NCBI RefSeq assembly: GCF_011317445.1
Contig: NZ_JAAAPL010000006.1
Span: 62,001 to 126,000, forward strand
Reading direction: 5' to 3'
DNA length: 64,000 bases
Source of the DNA: Chelativorans multitrophicus
GTDB taxonomy: Bacteria > Pseudomonadota > Alphaproteobacteria > Rhizobiales > Rhizobiaceae
Every line of letters starts with the position of its first letter. Positions within the stretch are counted from its first letter, which is position 1. Below the pieces are notes generated by a model that ran no database searches, was not told where the DNA came from, and saw nothing but the letters and a program-made list of their open reading frames with translations. Positions 36,417 to 45,412 of the stretch are shown here, in pieces. The translations under genes and the position numbers were made by a program.

Positions 36417-37298
36417 CTAGCGTGTCGGAACCGGCGGATCTTCGCGGTAATCGTAGAAGCCGCGGCCCGTCTTGCGGCCGAGCCAGCCTGCCTCGACATA
36501 TTTCACCAGCAGAGGGCAGGGGCGATATTTCGAATCTGCAAGCCCTTCATAAAGCACCTGCATGATCGAAAGGCACGTGTCGAGCCCGATGAAGTCGGCA
36601 AGCTGCAATGGACCCATCGGATGGTTTGCGCCGAGCCGCATGGCCGTGTCGATCGCCTCGACGGATCCCACACCCTCATAGAGCGTGTAGATTGCCTCGT
36701 TGATCATGGGCAAAAGTATGCGGTTGACGATGAAAGCAGGGAAATCCTCAGCGACGGTAACTGTCTTGTCGAGGCTTTCCACGAAGGCTTTCGCCGTCTC
36801 GAAGGTGTGATCTTCCGTGGCGATGCCACGAATAATCTCGACAAGCTTCATCACCGGCACGGGGTTCATGAAGTGAATGCCGATGAAACGTTCCGCGCGA
36901 TCCGTCTGCGAGGCGAGGCGCGTGACCGAGATGGAGGAGGTGTTGGTGGCGAGCAGCGCCTCGGGATTCAGAATCGGGCAGAGCTGCGCGAAAATCTTGC
37001 GCTTGATCGTTTCGTCTTCCGTCGCCGCCTCAATTACCAAGTCGGCGTCCGAAAGCTCGTCCACGGTCTTTGCGGGCATGATGCGGGCGAGCGCTTCCTG
37101 CCGGGTCCGTTCCTCGAGCTTTGCAGAATGGACCTGGCGGGCCATGTTGCCGCTCACCGTTGCGATGCCCGCTTCGATGCGCTCGGGAGAGATATCATAT
37201 AGCTTCACGCGATAGCCGGCGATCGCAGCTACATGGGCAATGCCGCTTCCCATCTGCCCAGCGCCGACGACCCCCACCGTTTTGATGCTGCCCGTCAT
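36417..37298 (-). CDS. 3-hydroxybutyryl-CoA dehydrogenase
   Basis: 293 residues; oxidises or reduces 3-hydroxyacyl-CoA with NAD(P)H in beta-oxidation or polyhydroxybutyrate turnover. Rossmann motif VGAGQMGSGIAHVAA at residues 10-24; catalytic His in GIHFMNPVPVMKLVEI; C-terminal 3HCDH domain with GANHPMGPLQLADFIGLD. It lies downstream of etfA on the same strand but behind a strong hairpin terminator (37355-37384), so it probably has its own promoter or depends on readthrough. Convergent with fadE, 23 bp apart. Symbols hbdA, paaH and fadB2 are all used for such proteins. Confidence 0.94.
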   Translation of the reverse strand: MTGSIKTVGVVGAGQMGSGIAHVAAIAGYRVKLYDISPERIEAGIATVSGNMARQVHSAKLEERTRQEALARIMPAKTVDELSDADLVIEAATEDETIKRKIFAQLCPILNPEALLATNTSSISVTRLASQTDRAERFIGIHFMNPVPVMKLVEIIRGIATEDHTFETAKAFVESLDKTVTVAEDFPAFIVNRILLPMINEAIYTLYEGVGSVEAIDTAMRLGANHPMGPLQLADFIGLDTCLSIMQVLYEGLADSKYRPCPLLVKYVEAGWLGRKTGRGFYDYREDPPVPTR

Positions 37299-37354
37299 AT
37301 CCTCATCCGCGGCTTTTGCCGCCGCGTTCCCGTGTTGCTGCGATGCAAGCTAAA

Positions 37355-37384
37355 AGGGCAGGGTCATTTCGTCCACCCTGCCCT
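37355..37384 (-). terminator. Intrinsic terminator after etfA
   Basis: Perfect 10-bp stem AGGGCAGGGT (37355-37364) / ACCCTGCCCT (37375-37384) with a 10-nt loop. On the minus strand the stem is followed by TTTTAGCTT, a Rho-independent signal 30 bases past the etfA stop. It separates the etf operon from the hydroxybutyryl-CoA dehydrogenase gene. Confidence 0.8.
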
Positions 37385-37413
37385 CAACGATTCTGCATGC
37401 GCTCAAGAAATTG

Positions 37414-38343
37414 TCAAAGCGCCTTTTCAAGCTCCGGCAGGATCTGGAAGAGATCGCCGACGATGCCATAGTCGGCCACTTGGAAGATGGGCGCTTCCTC
37501 GTCCTTGTTGATGGCCACGATGACCTTCGAATCCTTCATTCCCGCCAAATGCTGGATGGCGCCGGAGATACCGCAGGCAATATAGAGATCGGGCGCCACA
37601 ACCTTGCCCGTCTGGCCCACTTGCCAGTCGTTCGGCGCGTAGCCGGCGTCCACCGCCGCGCGCGAAGCGCCGATGGCGGCTCCGAGCTTGTCTGCAAGGG
37701 GCAGGAGCACCTCCTCGAACTTTTCCGCCGAGCCCAAGGCGCGGCCGCCGGAGATGATGATCCGGGTCGAGGTCAGTTCCGGCCGGTCGCTTGCCGCGAT
37801 CTTGTTTTCCACGAAGCGCGACAGACCCTTGTCTGCTGCTGCACCGACGTTCTCCACCGGAGCGGATCCCCCCTCGCCGGCAGCCTGGAAGGAGGATGTG
37901 CGGACCGTGATCACGCGCTTCGCATCGGTGGCTTCCACCGTCTGAATGGCGTTGCCGGCATAAGTCGGCCTTTTGAACGTCGTGGCATTTACCACCTCGA
38001 TGACGTCGGACACCTGCATGACGTCGAGAAGTGCGGCCACGCGCGGCAGGACGTTTTTGCCCATGCTGGTGGCTGGGGCCACGAAAGCATCATAGCCGGT
38101 CGCCAGCGCCACGATCGTATCGGCCAAAGGCTCCGCAAGCTGCTCTTTGAGAGCCTCGCTTTCCGCCAGCAGCACCTTGCGCACTCCGGCAAGCCGGGCA
38201 GCGGCGTCCGCCGCTGCCTTCGCGCCTTGGCCAGCCACGAGAATATCGATCTCGCCGCCGATCTTTTGAGCCGCCGAGAGCGCCTTCGCGGTCTGCTCCG
38301 AAAGCGTGTTGTTGTCGTGCTCCGCGATGAGGAGAATTGCCAT
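37414..38343 (-). CDS. etfA: Electron transfer flavoprotein alpha subunit
   Basis: 309 residues. With EtfB it forms the soluble FAD/AMP heterodimer that carries electrons from acyl-CoA dehydrogenases to ETF:quinone oxidoreductase. The C-terminal FAD-binding domain shows [36 protein letters not shown], given here as [12 protein letters not shown], and [12 protein letters not shown]. It begins 28 bp after the etfB stop on the same strand and ends at a clear hairpin terminator. Nothing irregular. Confidence 0.96.
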   Translation of the reverse strand: MAILLIAEHDNNTLSEQTAKALSAAQKIGGEIDILVAGQGAKAAADAAARLAGVRKVLLAESEALKEQLAEPLADTIVALATGYDAFVAPATSMGKNVLPRVAALLDVMQVSDVIEVVNATTFKRPTYAGNAIQTVEATDAKRVITVRTSSFQAAGEGGSAPVENVGAAADKGLSRFVENKIAASDRPELTSTRIIISGGRALGSAEKFEEVLLPLADKLGAAIGASRAAVDAGYAPNDWQVGQTGKVVAPDLYIACGISGAIQHLAGMKDSKVIVAINKDEEAPIFQVADYGIVGDLFQILPELEKAL

Positions 38344-38371
38344 CGTACCTGTCCTTTCCTAACCGCCAGGC

Positions 38372-39121
38372 CTAGAGCACGCCGGCTTCGTTCTTCAGTC
38401 GGTCGACCAATTCAGCGGCCGAGGAGACCTTGATGCCCGCCTTGCGTTTCGCCGGCTCCTCGGTTGTCAACACCTTGAGCCGGGATCTTACTTCGACGCC
38501 GTAGTCGGAAGGGGCCTTCTCGTCGAGCGGCTTCTTCTTCGCCTTCATGATGTTGGGAAGCGAGGCATAGCGCGGCTCATTCAGGCGCAGGTCGGTCGTG
38601 ACGATTGCCGGCAGCTTCAGCTCCACCACCTGCAGGCCGGCATCCACCTCGCGCGTGATCTTCGCCGTGCCCTCGCTGATCTCCAGCTTGGAAGCGAAGG
38701 TGCCTTGGGCCCAGCCAAGAAGCGCCGCCAGCATCTGCCCGGTCTGATTGGCGTCGTCATCGATCGCCTGCTTGCCGAGAATGATCATGCCCGGCTTTTC
38801 CGCCTCGGCGATGCCCTTCAGGATCTTGGCGACATCAAGCGGCTCGACCGCCTGATCGCATTTCACCAGAATGGCGCGGTCGGCACCCATGGCAAGCGCG
38901 GTTCTGAGCGTCTCCTGCGCCTGGGCGGGGCCGATCGAGACCGCCACGATCTCCTCAACCTTGCCGGCCTCTTTCTGCCGGATCGCCTCTTCCACCGCGA
39001 TCTCGTCGAACGGGTTCATCGCCATTTTGACATTGGCAAGCTCGACACCGCTGCCGTCCGCCTTCACGCGAGGCTTTACGTTGGCGTCAATCACCCGCTT
39101 CACAGGTACAAGAACTTTCAT
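38372..39121 (-). CDS. etfB: Electron transfer flavoprotein beta subunit
   Basis: 249 residues from ATG 39121 ([16 protein letters not shown], the standard family start); an upstream ATG at 39268 would add 49 residues of no conservation. AMP-binding domain with [16 protein letters not shown] and the [15 protein letters not shown] signature, and a C-terminal arm that embraces EtfA. Forms an operon with etfA. The 195-bp gap to the rhomboid gene stop should contain the promoter. Confidence 0.96.
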   Translation of the reverse strand: MKVLVPVKRVIDANVKPRVKADGSGVELANVKMAMNPFDEIAVEEAIRQKEAGKVEEIVAVSIGPAQAQETLRTALAMGADRAILVKCDQAVEPLDVAKILKGIAEAEKPGMIILGKQAIDDDANQTGQMLAALLGWAQGTFASKLEISEGTAKITREVDAGLQVVELKLPAIVTTDLRLNEPRYASLPNIMKAKKKPLDEKAPSDYGVEVRSRLKVLTTEEPAKRKAGIKVSSAAELVDRLKNEAGVL

Positions 39122-39316
39122 GCACTTACACCTCTCAATCCACAAGGCGGCCCGGATCATCCAAGCAGCATGGGCCGTCTGCCGCTTTCCGCCAAGCCTA
39201 GGGGAAAAAACGATCGCAAAGGAGATATCTTCGCGCGAGCGGCCGGACCGTAGTAAGGGCTGCCGCATACGTCAAGTCCGTGCAGGCGTAATCTTTGCGG
39301 GCTGAGGATCGGTTTT

Positions 39317-40030
39317 TTATTCGAGCTTTGCCGCTTGGGGGAGCACGATCCGACGGTCGAAAAGCGGTACGCCTTGCCGGCGCATGATCACGACAAGAAC
39401 CGCTCCAGCGAGAATGCCGCCGATATGGGCCGACCAGGAGATCTGGTTTTCGCGATCAACCGCGAACATGAGGAATTGTGAGCCGATCCAAAGCAGGAGC
39501 ACGATATAGGCCGGCAGGCGTACCGGAATGCGCGCGAAGGCAAGGACCCATAGCTTCACGCGCGGATGCAGGATGAGATAGGCGGCTATAACTCCCGCCA
39601 CCGCGCCTGAGGCTCCGATGAGCGGCGCCTGGGAATCCGGCGCGACAAGGCCGTGAAGGAAAGCTCCCGCGACAGTGCAGGCGAGATAAAATGCGAGATA
39701 GCGCAGGTGCCCCAACGCGTCTTCGACATTGTCGCCGAAGACCCAGAGGAAAAGCATATTGCCGCCGAGATGAAAGATATCTCCATGCAGGAAGGAATAG
39801 GTCACATAGGTCAATGGCGCCGGCACGAGCTCGAGTTCGGGCGGCAGCACCGCGAGGTCATGCACCACGCTGGGTATGTAACCAAGGCCGAGGGCGGCCG
39901 CCTGAAGGGCTTCCCCGCCACTTAACGATGTCATGGCCCATACGAGGACGTTCAGGCCGATAATGGCGAGCGTTACGTATTGCCGTTTGATGTAGCGCAG
40001 GTGGTTCGCGTCATGGATCGGAATGAACAT
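39317..40030 (-). CDS. Rhomboid family intramembrane serine protease
   Basis: 237 residues from ATG 40030 (MFIPIHDANH), with six or seven hydrophobic segments. The catalytic dyad is visible: S141 in LIGASGAVAG and H202 in WSAHIGGILAG; the oxyanion-stabilising H87 and N91 are in FHLGGNMLFLWVFGDN. Rhomboids cleave transmembrane segments of client proteins. It lies 34 bp downstream of the cobalamin adenosyltransferase gene on the same strand. The client is unknown. Confidence 0.92.
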   Translation of the reverse strand: MFIPIHDANHLRYIKRQYVTLAIIGLNVLVWAMTSLSGGEALQAAALGLGYIPSVVHDLAVLPPELELVPAPLTYVTYSFLHGDIFHLGGNMLFLWVFGDNVEDALGHLRYLAFYLACTVAGAFLHGLVAPDSQAPLIGASGAVAGVIAAYLILHPRVKLWVLAFARIPVRLPAYIVLLLWIGSQFLMFAVDRENQISWSAHIGGILAGAVLVVIMRRQGVPLFDRRIVLPQAAKLE

Positions 40031-40064
40031 CAGCCTGCACTCTCCCGAGGCAACATGCCGCGAT

Positions 40065-40643
40065 TCAGCGGTTTTGTCCGGGAACCCATAACACGTCGCG
40101 CGCGCCATTGTCATTGACGGCCCGCGCGGCCACGAAGAGAAAATCCGAGAGGCGGTTGACGTAGCGGAGCGCCTCATCGCCTACCTCTTCCTCAGGCGCG
40201 CGGCTGAGCTCCACCATCAGCCGTTCGGCCCGCCGTGTAACGGTACGGGCAAGGTGAAGCGCTGCCGCCGCGGGCGAGCCGCCTGGAAGAACAAATGATC
40301 TTAAAGGTGCAAGCCCTTCATTGAGCGCGTCGATCTCCCGTTCCAGCCGCTCGGTCTGGGAAGCCACAATCCGCAGCGCCCCTCCGGATTGCTCGGCGCC
40401 CTCCGGGGTCGCGAGATCCGCGCCAAGGTCGAAGAGGTCGTTCTGGATGCGAGCGAGCATCGCGTCGATCTGCGGATGACTCGCGGCTGTATGAACGCGC
40501 GCCATGCCGATGCAGGCGCTTGCCTCGTCCACCGTGCCAAAGGCGGCGATGCGCAGGTCGAATTTGAGCCGTCGTCCGCCAGCAGCAAGCCCGGTCGTGC
40601 CGTCGTCCCCCGTTTTCGTGTAGATCTTGTTGAGCTTTACCAT
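40065..40643 (-). CDS. pduO: ATP:cob(I)alamin adenosyltransferase, PduO type
   Basis: 192 residues from ATG 40643. Makes adenosylcobalamin from cob(I)alamin and ATP. The ATP-binding N-terminal motif KIYTKTGDDGTTGL is followed by the conserved RIQNDLFDLGADLATP and by LVRRAERLMVEL-type helix seen as RTVTRRAERLMVELSR. An alternative symbol is cobO-II/btuR-like, but the fold is PduO and not CobA. The twin-transmembrane gene is 20 bp upstream on the same strand. It complements the cobaltochelatase at the window's left end. Confidence 0.94.
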   Translation of the reverse strand: MVKLNKIYTKTGDDGTTGLAAGGRRLKFDLRIAAFGTVDEASACIGMARVHTAASHPQIDAMLARIQNDLFDLGADLATPEGAEQSGGALRIVASQTERLEREIDALNEGLAPLRSFVLPGGSPAAAALHLARTVTRRAERLMVELSRAPEEEVGDEALRYVNRLSDFLFVAARAVNDNGARDVLWVPGQNR

Positions 40644-40663
40644 GGGCGCTGCCTGCCGGATCG

Positions 40664-40864
40664 TCAGTTTCCCGCCTGGCTGTACCACATCGCCAGCACA
40701 ATCAGCACGATGGCCACGAATTGCAGCGCCACGCGCGCCTGCATGAGCTTGTTGGACGTATTTCCCGAGCCGCCGCGCATCATGTTCATGAGTCCTCGGA
40801 CGAGCACGAAGACGACGGCGACCATGACGATGACGGCCAGGATGTTGAAAATGGTGGATGCCAT
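40664..40864 (-). CDS. Small twin-transmembrane protein (HIG1-like)
   Basis: 66 residues with two hydrophobic segments (about 6-24 and 45-61) joined by a polar loop NMMRGGSGNTSNKLMQARV, which resembles the HIG1/twin-transmembrane family (RxxR-like loop with Q-A-R-V). Mitochondrial relatives associate with respiratory complexes; the bacterial role is not known. Conserved position directly upstream of the cobalamin adenosyltransferase in alphaproteobacteria is recalled and not checked. Confidence 0.82.
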   Translation of the reverse strand: MASTIFNILAVIVMVAVVFVLVRGLMNMMRGGSGNTSNKLMQARVALQFVAIVLIVLAMWYSQAGN

Positions 40865-40885
40865 GCTTTCTGCTTTCTTTACGGG

Positions 40886-41719
40886 TCATCCCTGGCCGGC
40901 AATCAGCCGGTAGAAGACCCCCGCGGGAAGGAATCGCTTCATGGTGACGCCGATCTTTGCCGGCAGGGTTATAACGTAATGCGGTCGCGGTCGCGGGTGA
41001 AGCAGCGCGTGACGCAGGTCCTTATATACCGCCTCCGGCCCGAGTTTTAAGCGCGACTTGCTGCCACCGGCCCTTAGCCTGGCAAGCTGCGCCTGATAAG
41101 CTTCGCGGTGGACTGAGCTCTCCACGTCGATATAGCGCTCGAACCAGGCAAGACCATTTGCGGCGATGTTTGAGCGGATAGGCCCTGGCTCGATAAGCGA
41201 GACCTGGATGCCCGAGCCCTGAAGTTCAGCGCGCAGGCAAAGCATCAGCCCCTCGACGGCATGCTTGGATGCGGCATAGGCGCCGCGATATTTAATGGGG
41301 AGCAATCCGAGGATCGAGGAGCAATGGACGATCCGGCCGCTGCCTTGCACGCGCATGGCCGGCACAATGCGCCGTGTCAGATCGTGCCAGCCGAAAAAAT
41401 TGGCCTCGAACTGCTCGCGCAGCGCCTCCACGGGCAGGTCCTCCACGGCTCCCGCCTGGGCATGGGCGCCGTTGTTGAAGAGAGCGTCGAGCCGGCCTCC
41501 GGTTCGCGCCAATACGCTTTCCGCGAGGGCGGCGATTGAGGCCGGCTCGCGATAATCGAGATAGAAGGCTTCGATCCCGTCATTCTCCAAAGCGGAGATG
41601 TCTTCCGGCTTGCGGGCGGTGGCGAAGACACGCCAGCCGTCCTGCTTCAGTGCCCGGGCGCAATAGGCGCCGATGCCTGAAGATGCTCCGGTGACAAGGA
41701 TTGTTCGGTTCGTTTTCAT
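40886..41719 (-). CDS. Short-chain dehydrogenase/reductase
   Basis: 277 residues of the classical SDR family. Cofactor motif TGASSGIGAYCARAL at residues 10-24, the NNGAHAQAG segment, the catalytic serine in IVHCSSILGLLPIKYRG and the YxxxK motif in YAASKHAVEG. The ARK/ATARKPEDI segment after beta-2 suggests NADP preference. It ends 21 bp before the twin-transmembrane gene starts and is divergent from yihY. Substrate unknown. Confidence 0.92.
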   Translation of the reverse strand: MKTNRTILVTGASSGIGAYCARALKQDGWRVFATARKPEDISALENDGIEAFYLDYREPASIAALAESVLARTGGRLDALFNNGAHAQAGAVEDLPVEALREQFEANFFGWHDLTRRIVPAMRVQGSGRIVHCSSILGLLPIKYRGAYAASKHAVEGLMLCLRAELQGSGIQVSLIEPGPIRSNIAANGLAWFERYIDVESSVHREAYQAQLARLRAGGSKSRLKLGPEAVYKDLRHALLHPRPRPHYVITLPAKIGVTMKRFLPAGVFYRLIAGQG

Positions 41720-41813
41720 AAGCGGCCGATTCGTGGAGGCTTGTTGTTTATCAGCTACACGGCTTCACATATTTGAGATACCCGAGAACCGGACCGGTCG
41801 GAAGGATTCGTGT

Positions 41814-42665
41814 GTGCGGAAGCTGGTGGCGCTAAGAAGGATAGTCAGAGACGCGTTCGGCCATTTCAACGCAGACGATGGCTGGGCTATGGCCAGTCAT
41901 CTGGCGGTAAGCGCCATCATGGCGCTTTTTCCGTTCCTCATCTTCGCTGCGGCGCTTGCGAGCTTTCTCGGGGCAGATGCGTTTGCCGATACCGCAGTTC
42001 ACATCGTCTTCGACACCTGGCCCAAGGAGGTGGCGGAGCCGCTCGCCCGAGAGGTCCGCAACGTGCTCGGGGTCAGGCGCGGCGACGTGCTTACCTTCGG
42101 TGTTGTGCTTGCGGCATTCTTCGCCTCGAATGGTGTGGAGGCATTGAGGCTTTCCCTCAATCGCGCCTATCGGGTGGAGGAACGGCGCTCAATGATATTT
42201 CTGCGCCTGCAAAGCCTTGGCTTCGTGCTGATCGCCACCTTGGGGTTTACGGCCATCAGCGTGCTCCTCGTCATCGCGCCCGTGGCCGCCAATATAGCCG
42301 TCTCCCGCATCGAGTGGATCGAGCCCTACATGGGAACGATCACGCTCTGGCGATATATCGTCGCGGTGGTGGTTCTGGTTTTTGCGCTGGTTGTGGTGCA
42401 TATCTGGCTGCCGGCCGGCAGCCGCAAGCTGACCGACATCATCCCCGGCATCATTTTCACGCTATTGGGCTGGATCGCCGGATCCAGCATATTTGCCGCG
42501 TATCTCGGGCGCTTCAGCAGCTATACGACGACCTATGCGGGCCTGGCCTCAATCATGGTGGCCGTCGTCTTCCTCTATATCATCTCAGCGATTTTCATTC
42601 TCGGCGGTGAAATCAATGCCGCCATTATGCGTTATCGCGAGGCGAGGCGGGCGGTGGCGGGATGA
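41814..42665 (+). CDS. YihY/BrkB family inner-membrane protein
   Basis: 283 residues from GTG 41814 (GAAGGA upstream, MRKLVALRRI); an in-frame ATG at 41673 would overlap the divergent dehydrogenase and is unlikely. Six hydrophobic segments; family features include the opening ADDGWAMASHLAVSAIMALFPFL and YGTYTxTYG-type motif seen as SSYTTTYAGLASIMVAVVFLY, quoted in part. Often mis-named ribonuclease BN; biochemical role is unsettled. Its end overlaps the convergent EamA gene by 34 bases. Confidence 0.88.
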   Translation: MRKLVALRRIVRDAFGHFNADDGWAMASHLAVSAIMALFPFLIFAAALASFLGADAFADTAVHIVFDTWPKEVAEPLAREVRNVLGVRRGDVLTFGVVLAAFFASNGVEALRLSLNRAYRVEERRSMIFLRLQSLGFVLIATLGFTAISVLLVIAPVAANIAVSRIEWIEPYMGTITLWRYIVAVVVLVFALVVVHIWLPAGSRKLTDIIPGIIFTLLGWIAGSSIFAAYLGRFSSYTTTYAGLASIMVAVVFLYIISAIFILGGEINAAIMRYREARRAVAG

Positions 42666-43522
42666 GCGGTGGCGAGCGCCACCCCGAGCGTGGTGATCGC
42701 CATTCCTCCGATTTGGATCAGCGTCAGCGTTTCTCCAAACAGCGCCCATGCCATGACGGCCGTTACTGCGGGCACGAGATAGAAGAGTGAGGCCACGCGG
42801 CCCACAGCCCCTTTCCGGATCAGCAGCATGAGCAGGAGAACGGCGCCCAGGGAAAGCACGATCACGAGCCACAGCATAGCGAAGACGATTTCGCCGTTGA
42901 GCACAAAATGCCGGGTCTCGAACAGAAGCGAAATCGGGAACGCAAAGAGGAAGCCGCCCAGATATTGGCAAAGCGTGCCGCTGATGAGATCAGCATTGCC
43001 GACGAAACGTTTCTGCCACACCGTTCCAGCGCTCATGGCGATCACGGCGGCAAGACCCACCCAGATCGTGGCGGGCGTAACACCGCCAGCGACTTGGCCG
43101 AGCTTGGGCGAAAGCACAATTGCAACCCCGACAAGGCCCACCACGAGGCCAAGCCAGTGACGCCTGCCAACTTCCTCACCGGTGAAAGTGCCTGCCATCA
43201 ATGCGGTAAGCAGCGGCTGCAGCCCGACAATCAACCCTGCCAGCCCAGCGGGAAGCCCCTTGTGAACGGCCCAGAACACACCTCCAAGATAAATACCGTG
43301 CATCAGCACGCCTGCCACGCCGGAATGGAAAGCCGTGCGTGCCGGCAGCGGGCGGGCTCCCATGATCGGCATCAGCAGCAGGAGAAGGGCAACGCTCAGC
43401 GCGAAACGCACCCAGAGGAACGTGAAGGGCTCCGCCCATGGCATCGCGTAGCGCGCGCCGATGAAGCCTGTCGACCACAGGATCACAAAAAGCGCTGGCG
43501 CGACTTTGACGAGTTGGGGCAT
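42632..43522 (-). CDS. EamA/DMT-family transporter
   Basis: 296 residues from ATG 43522 (MPQLVKVAPALFVILWSTGF). Ten hydrophobic segments forming two EamA repeats: the first with RFALSVALLLLLMPIMGARP and GLQPLLTALMAG, the second with YLVPAVTAVMAWALFGETLT, quoted in part. The family exports amino acids, purines or other metabolites from the cytoplasm. The substrate cannot be assigned. Overlaps the yihY 3' end (convergent). Confidence 0.9.
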   Translation of the reverse strand: MPQLVKVAPALFVILWSTGFIGARYAMPWAEPFTFLWVRFALSVALLLLLMPIMGARPLPARTAFHSGVAGVLMHGIYLGGVFWAVHKGLPAGLAGLIVGLQPLLTALMAGTFTGEEVGRRHWLGLVVGLVGVAIVLSPKLGQVAGGVTPATIWVGLAAVIAMSAGTVWQKRFVGNADLISGTLCQYLGGFLFAFPISLLFETRHFVLNGEIVFAMLWLVIVLSLGAVLLLMLLIRKGAVGRVASLFYLVPAVTAVMAWALFGETLTLIQIGGMAITTLGVALATAHPATARLASR

Positions 43523-43667
43523 AGGTTTCGGATTTTCCCTTGGTCTTCGGCGCGATCCTCTGCATCGTCTCAAGCGACAAGGAAAGCAAAAATTTCAAAC
43601 AGCATGGTCAGGGATATTGAAGGCAGGCACGCGCCGGCATTCGGAAATGTTTCATCGACTGGCTTTG

Positions 43668-44555
43668 CTAGGCAGATGTATCCAGGCCTATCATCCTCAC
43701 AATATCGCCCGGTGTGGCGCCTGCCTCCCGCAATGCGGTGATGCCCGTATCTCCCCTGCTTTTGGAAAGCTTGCGGCCGGCTTCGTCGACAATGAGCGCA
43801 TGATGGTGGTAGCGCGGGACAGGAAGGCCCAACAGTTCCTGCAGCAGCCGGTGAACCGCCGTTGCGTGGAAGAGGTCGCGTCCGCGCACCACGTGGGTGA
43901 TGCCCTGCAGCGCGTCGTCCACGACGACGCTCAGATGATAGCTTGTCGGCACTTCCTTGCGGGCGATCACCACGTCACCCCAAAGATCCGGCTCCGCCGC
44001 AATGCGTCCGGTCTGGCCATCCGGGCCGCCGCCGCTCTCATCCCAGAAGAATGGCTTCGTCACATGCGCAAGAGCGGCTTTCATATCCAGCCGCCATGCA
44101 AATGGCTCTCCGTCCTCCATGCGCCGGCGGCGCTCTGATTCCGGGCGCTTCCTGTCGATGGGTGGAAAAAGCGGCGCCCCGTCGGGGTCGCGTGGCCACT
44201 TTTTGCCGTCAGCTTCCTTATCCGCGATAAAGGCGCGCATTTCGCCGCGGCTCATGAAGGAAGGGTAGACCATGTCCGCGTCGATAAGACGCTCGAGCGC
44301 TTCGGTATAATCATCGAAGTGCTCGGACTGGCGGCGCACCGGCTCTTCCCAATCGATGCCGAGCCAGCGAAGGTCGCGGTAGATCCCCAGTTCCAGCTCC
44401 GGCGTGCAGCGCGCGGTGTCGATATCCTCTATGCGAAGCAGAAAGCGCCCGCCGGCTGCGTGCGCCATGGAATAGTTGAGCAGCGCCGAGTAGGCGTGAC
44501 CGAGATGGAGCATCCCGTTCGGGCTCGGCGCGAAGCGGAAGACAGGAACCGTCAT
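43668..44555 (-). CDS. gluQ: Glutamyl-Q tRNA(Asp) synthetase (GluQ-RS), zinc-site-less variant
   Basis: 295 residues, a truncated glutamyl-tRNA synthetase lacking the anticodon-binding domain. It glutamylates queuosine at position 34 of tRNA-Asp. The class I HIGH-like motif is FAPSPNGMLHLGHAYSAL and the KMSKS equivalent is KLSKSRGD. The E. coli enzyme has a CxC...C zinc cluster; the aligned region here reads YPSFMSRGEM and the protein has only one cysteine, so the zinc site is absent. Divergent from the glycosylase gene across 86 bp. Confidence 0.9.
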   Translation of the reverse strand: MTVPVFRFAPSPNGMLHLGHAYSALLNYSMAHAAGGRFLLRIEDIDTARCTPELELGIYRDLRWLGIDWEEPVRRQSEHFDDYTEALERLIDADMVYPSFMSRGEMRAFIADKEADGKKWPRDPDGAPLFPPIDRKRPESERRRRMEDGEPFAWRLDMKAALAHVTKPFFWDESGGGPDGQTGRIAAEPDLWGDVVIARKEVPTSYHLSVVVDDALQGITHVVRGRDLFHATAVHRLLQELLGLPVPRYHHHALIVDEAGRKLSKSRGDTGITALREAGATPGDIVRMIGLDTSA

Positions 44556-44641
44556 TGCAGCGGTGAGCCTTGCAGGAAATGGATTGTAGGGGCCATCCCT
44601 GCATTGCTAGGCTTGCCCGAAGCTAAGCGCAAGGATTCCCC

Positions 44642-45286
44642 ATGGAGCGAATCGAAACGGCAGCCGATATCAGGCGCGGACTGGACGCCTTGGTTCTGCT
44701 CGACCGAAGGCTTGGGCCTGTGCGAGCTGTCGCGGGCGCCGTGCCGCTGCGGCGCGGCCCCCCAGGCTTCCATAGCCTTGCCTCGGTCATTGTCTCCCAG
44801 CAGGTCTCGCGAGCAAGCGCCGACGCGATTTTCGCGAGGCTTTCCCAATTGGTAAAGCCGTTGACGCCCGACGGATTTCTCGCCGCCGGCGAGAGCGTGA
44901 TGGTGAAAGCGGGACTATCGCGGGCGAAGCAACGCACCTTGACTGCGCTCTCTGCGGCGCTGCGGGACAAGGCGCTCGACCTTGACGATCTCGGTAACCT
45001 TCCGCCGGCAGATGCCATGGAGGCGTTGACAGTCATTCCAGGCATCGGTCCGTGGACCGCACAGGTTTACCTGCTGGTTGCTGCCGGCCATCCGGACATC
45101 TTCCCCGCGGGCGACATTGCCTTGCAGGCGGCGGTTGGCCATGCGCTGGCGCTCGATGCGCGCCCAAAGGCGAATCAGCTCGCCCTCATAGCCGAACCGT
45201 GGAGCCCGTGGCGCTCTGTCGCAGCCCGTCTTTTTTGGGCGTATTATCGTGAGATCCGTGGCGCGGAAGCCGCTCCGGCGGCCTGA
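44642..45286 (+). CDS. DNA-3-methyladenine glycosylase II (AlkA-like)
   Basis: 214 residues; HhH-GPD base-excision glycosylase that removes alkylated purines. The helix-hairpin-helix is LTVIPGIGPWTAQVYLL (about residues 129-145) and the catalytic aspartate is D158 in FPAGDIALQAAVG. It lacks the N-terminal AlkA domain of E. coli, as is usual for the short alphaproteobacterial form. The ATG overlaps CCCC ATGG context without a strong ribosome site. It is divergent from gluQ. Confidence 0.9.
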   Translation: MERIETAADIRRGLDALVLLDRRLGPVRAVAGAVPLRRGPPGFHSLASVIVSQQVSRASADAIFARLSQLVKPLTPDGFLAAGESVMVKAGLSRAKQRTLTALSAALRDKALDLDDLGNLPPADAMEALTVIPGIGPWTAQVYLLVAAGHPDIFPAGDIALQAAVGHALALDARPKANQLALIAEPWSPWRSVAARLFWAYYREIRGAEAAPAA

Positions 45287-45412
45287 AATACCGAAAATTC
45301 AGCGAAATGGGCGGTTTGGCCTATCGGAACTACAATACCGGCTTCACATTCCTGTCACTGCGGGATTACATTATCCGCGCCGATCGATCTGCCTAGCAGG
45401 AGCCATGAGGAC

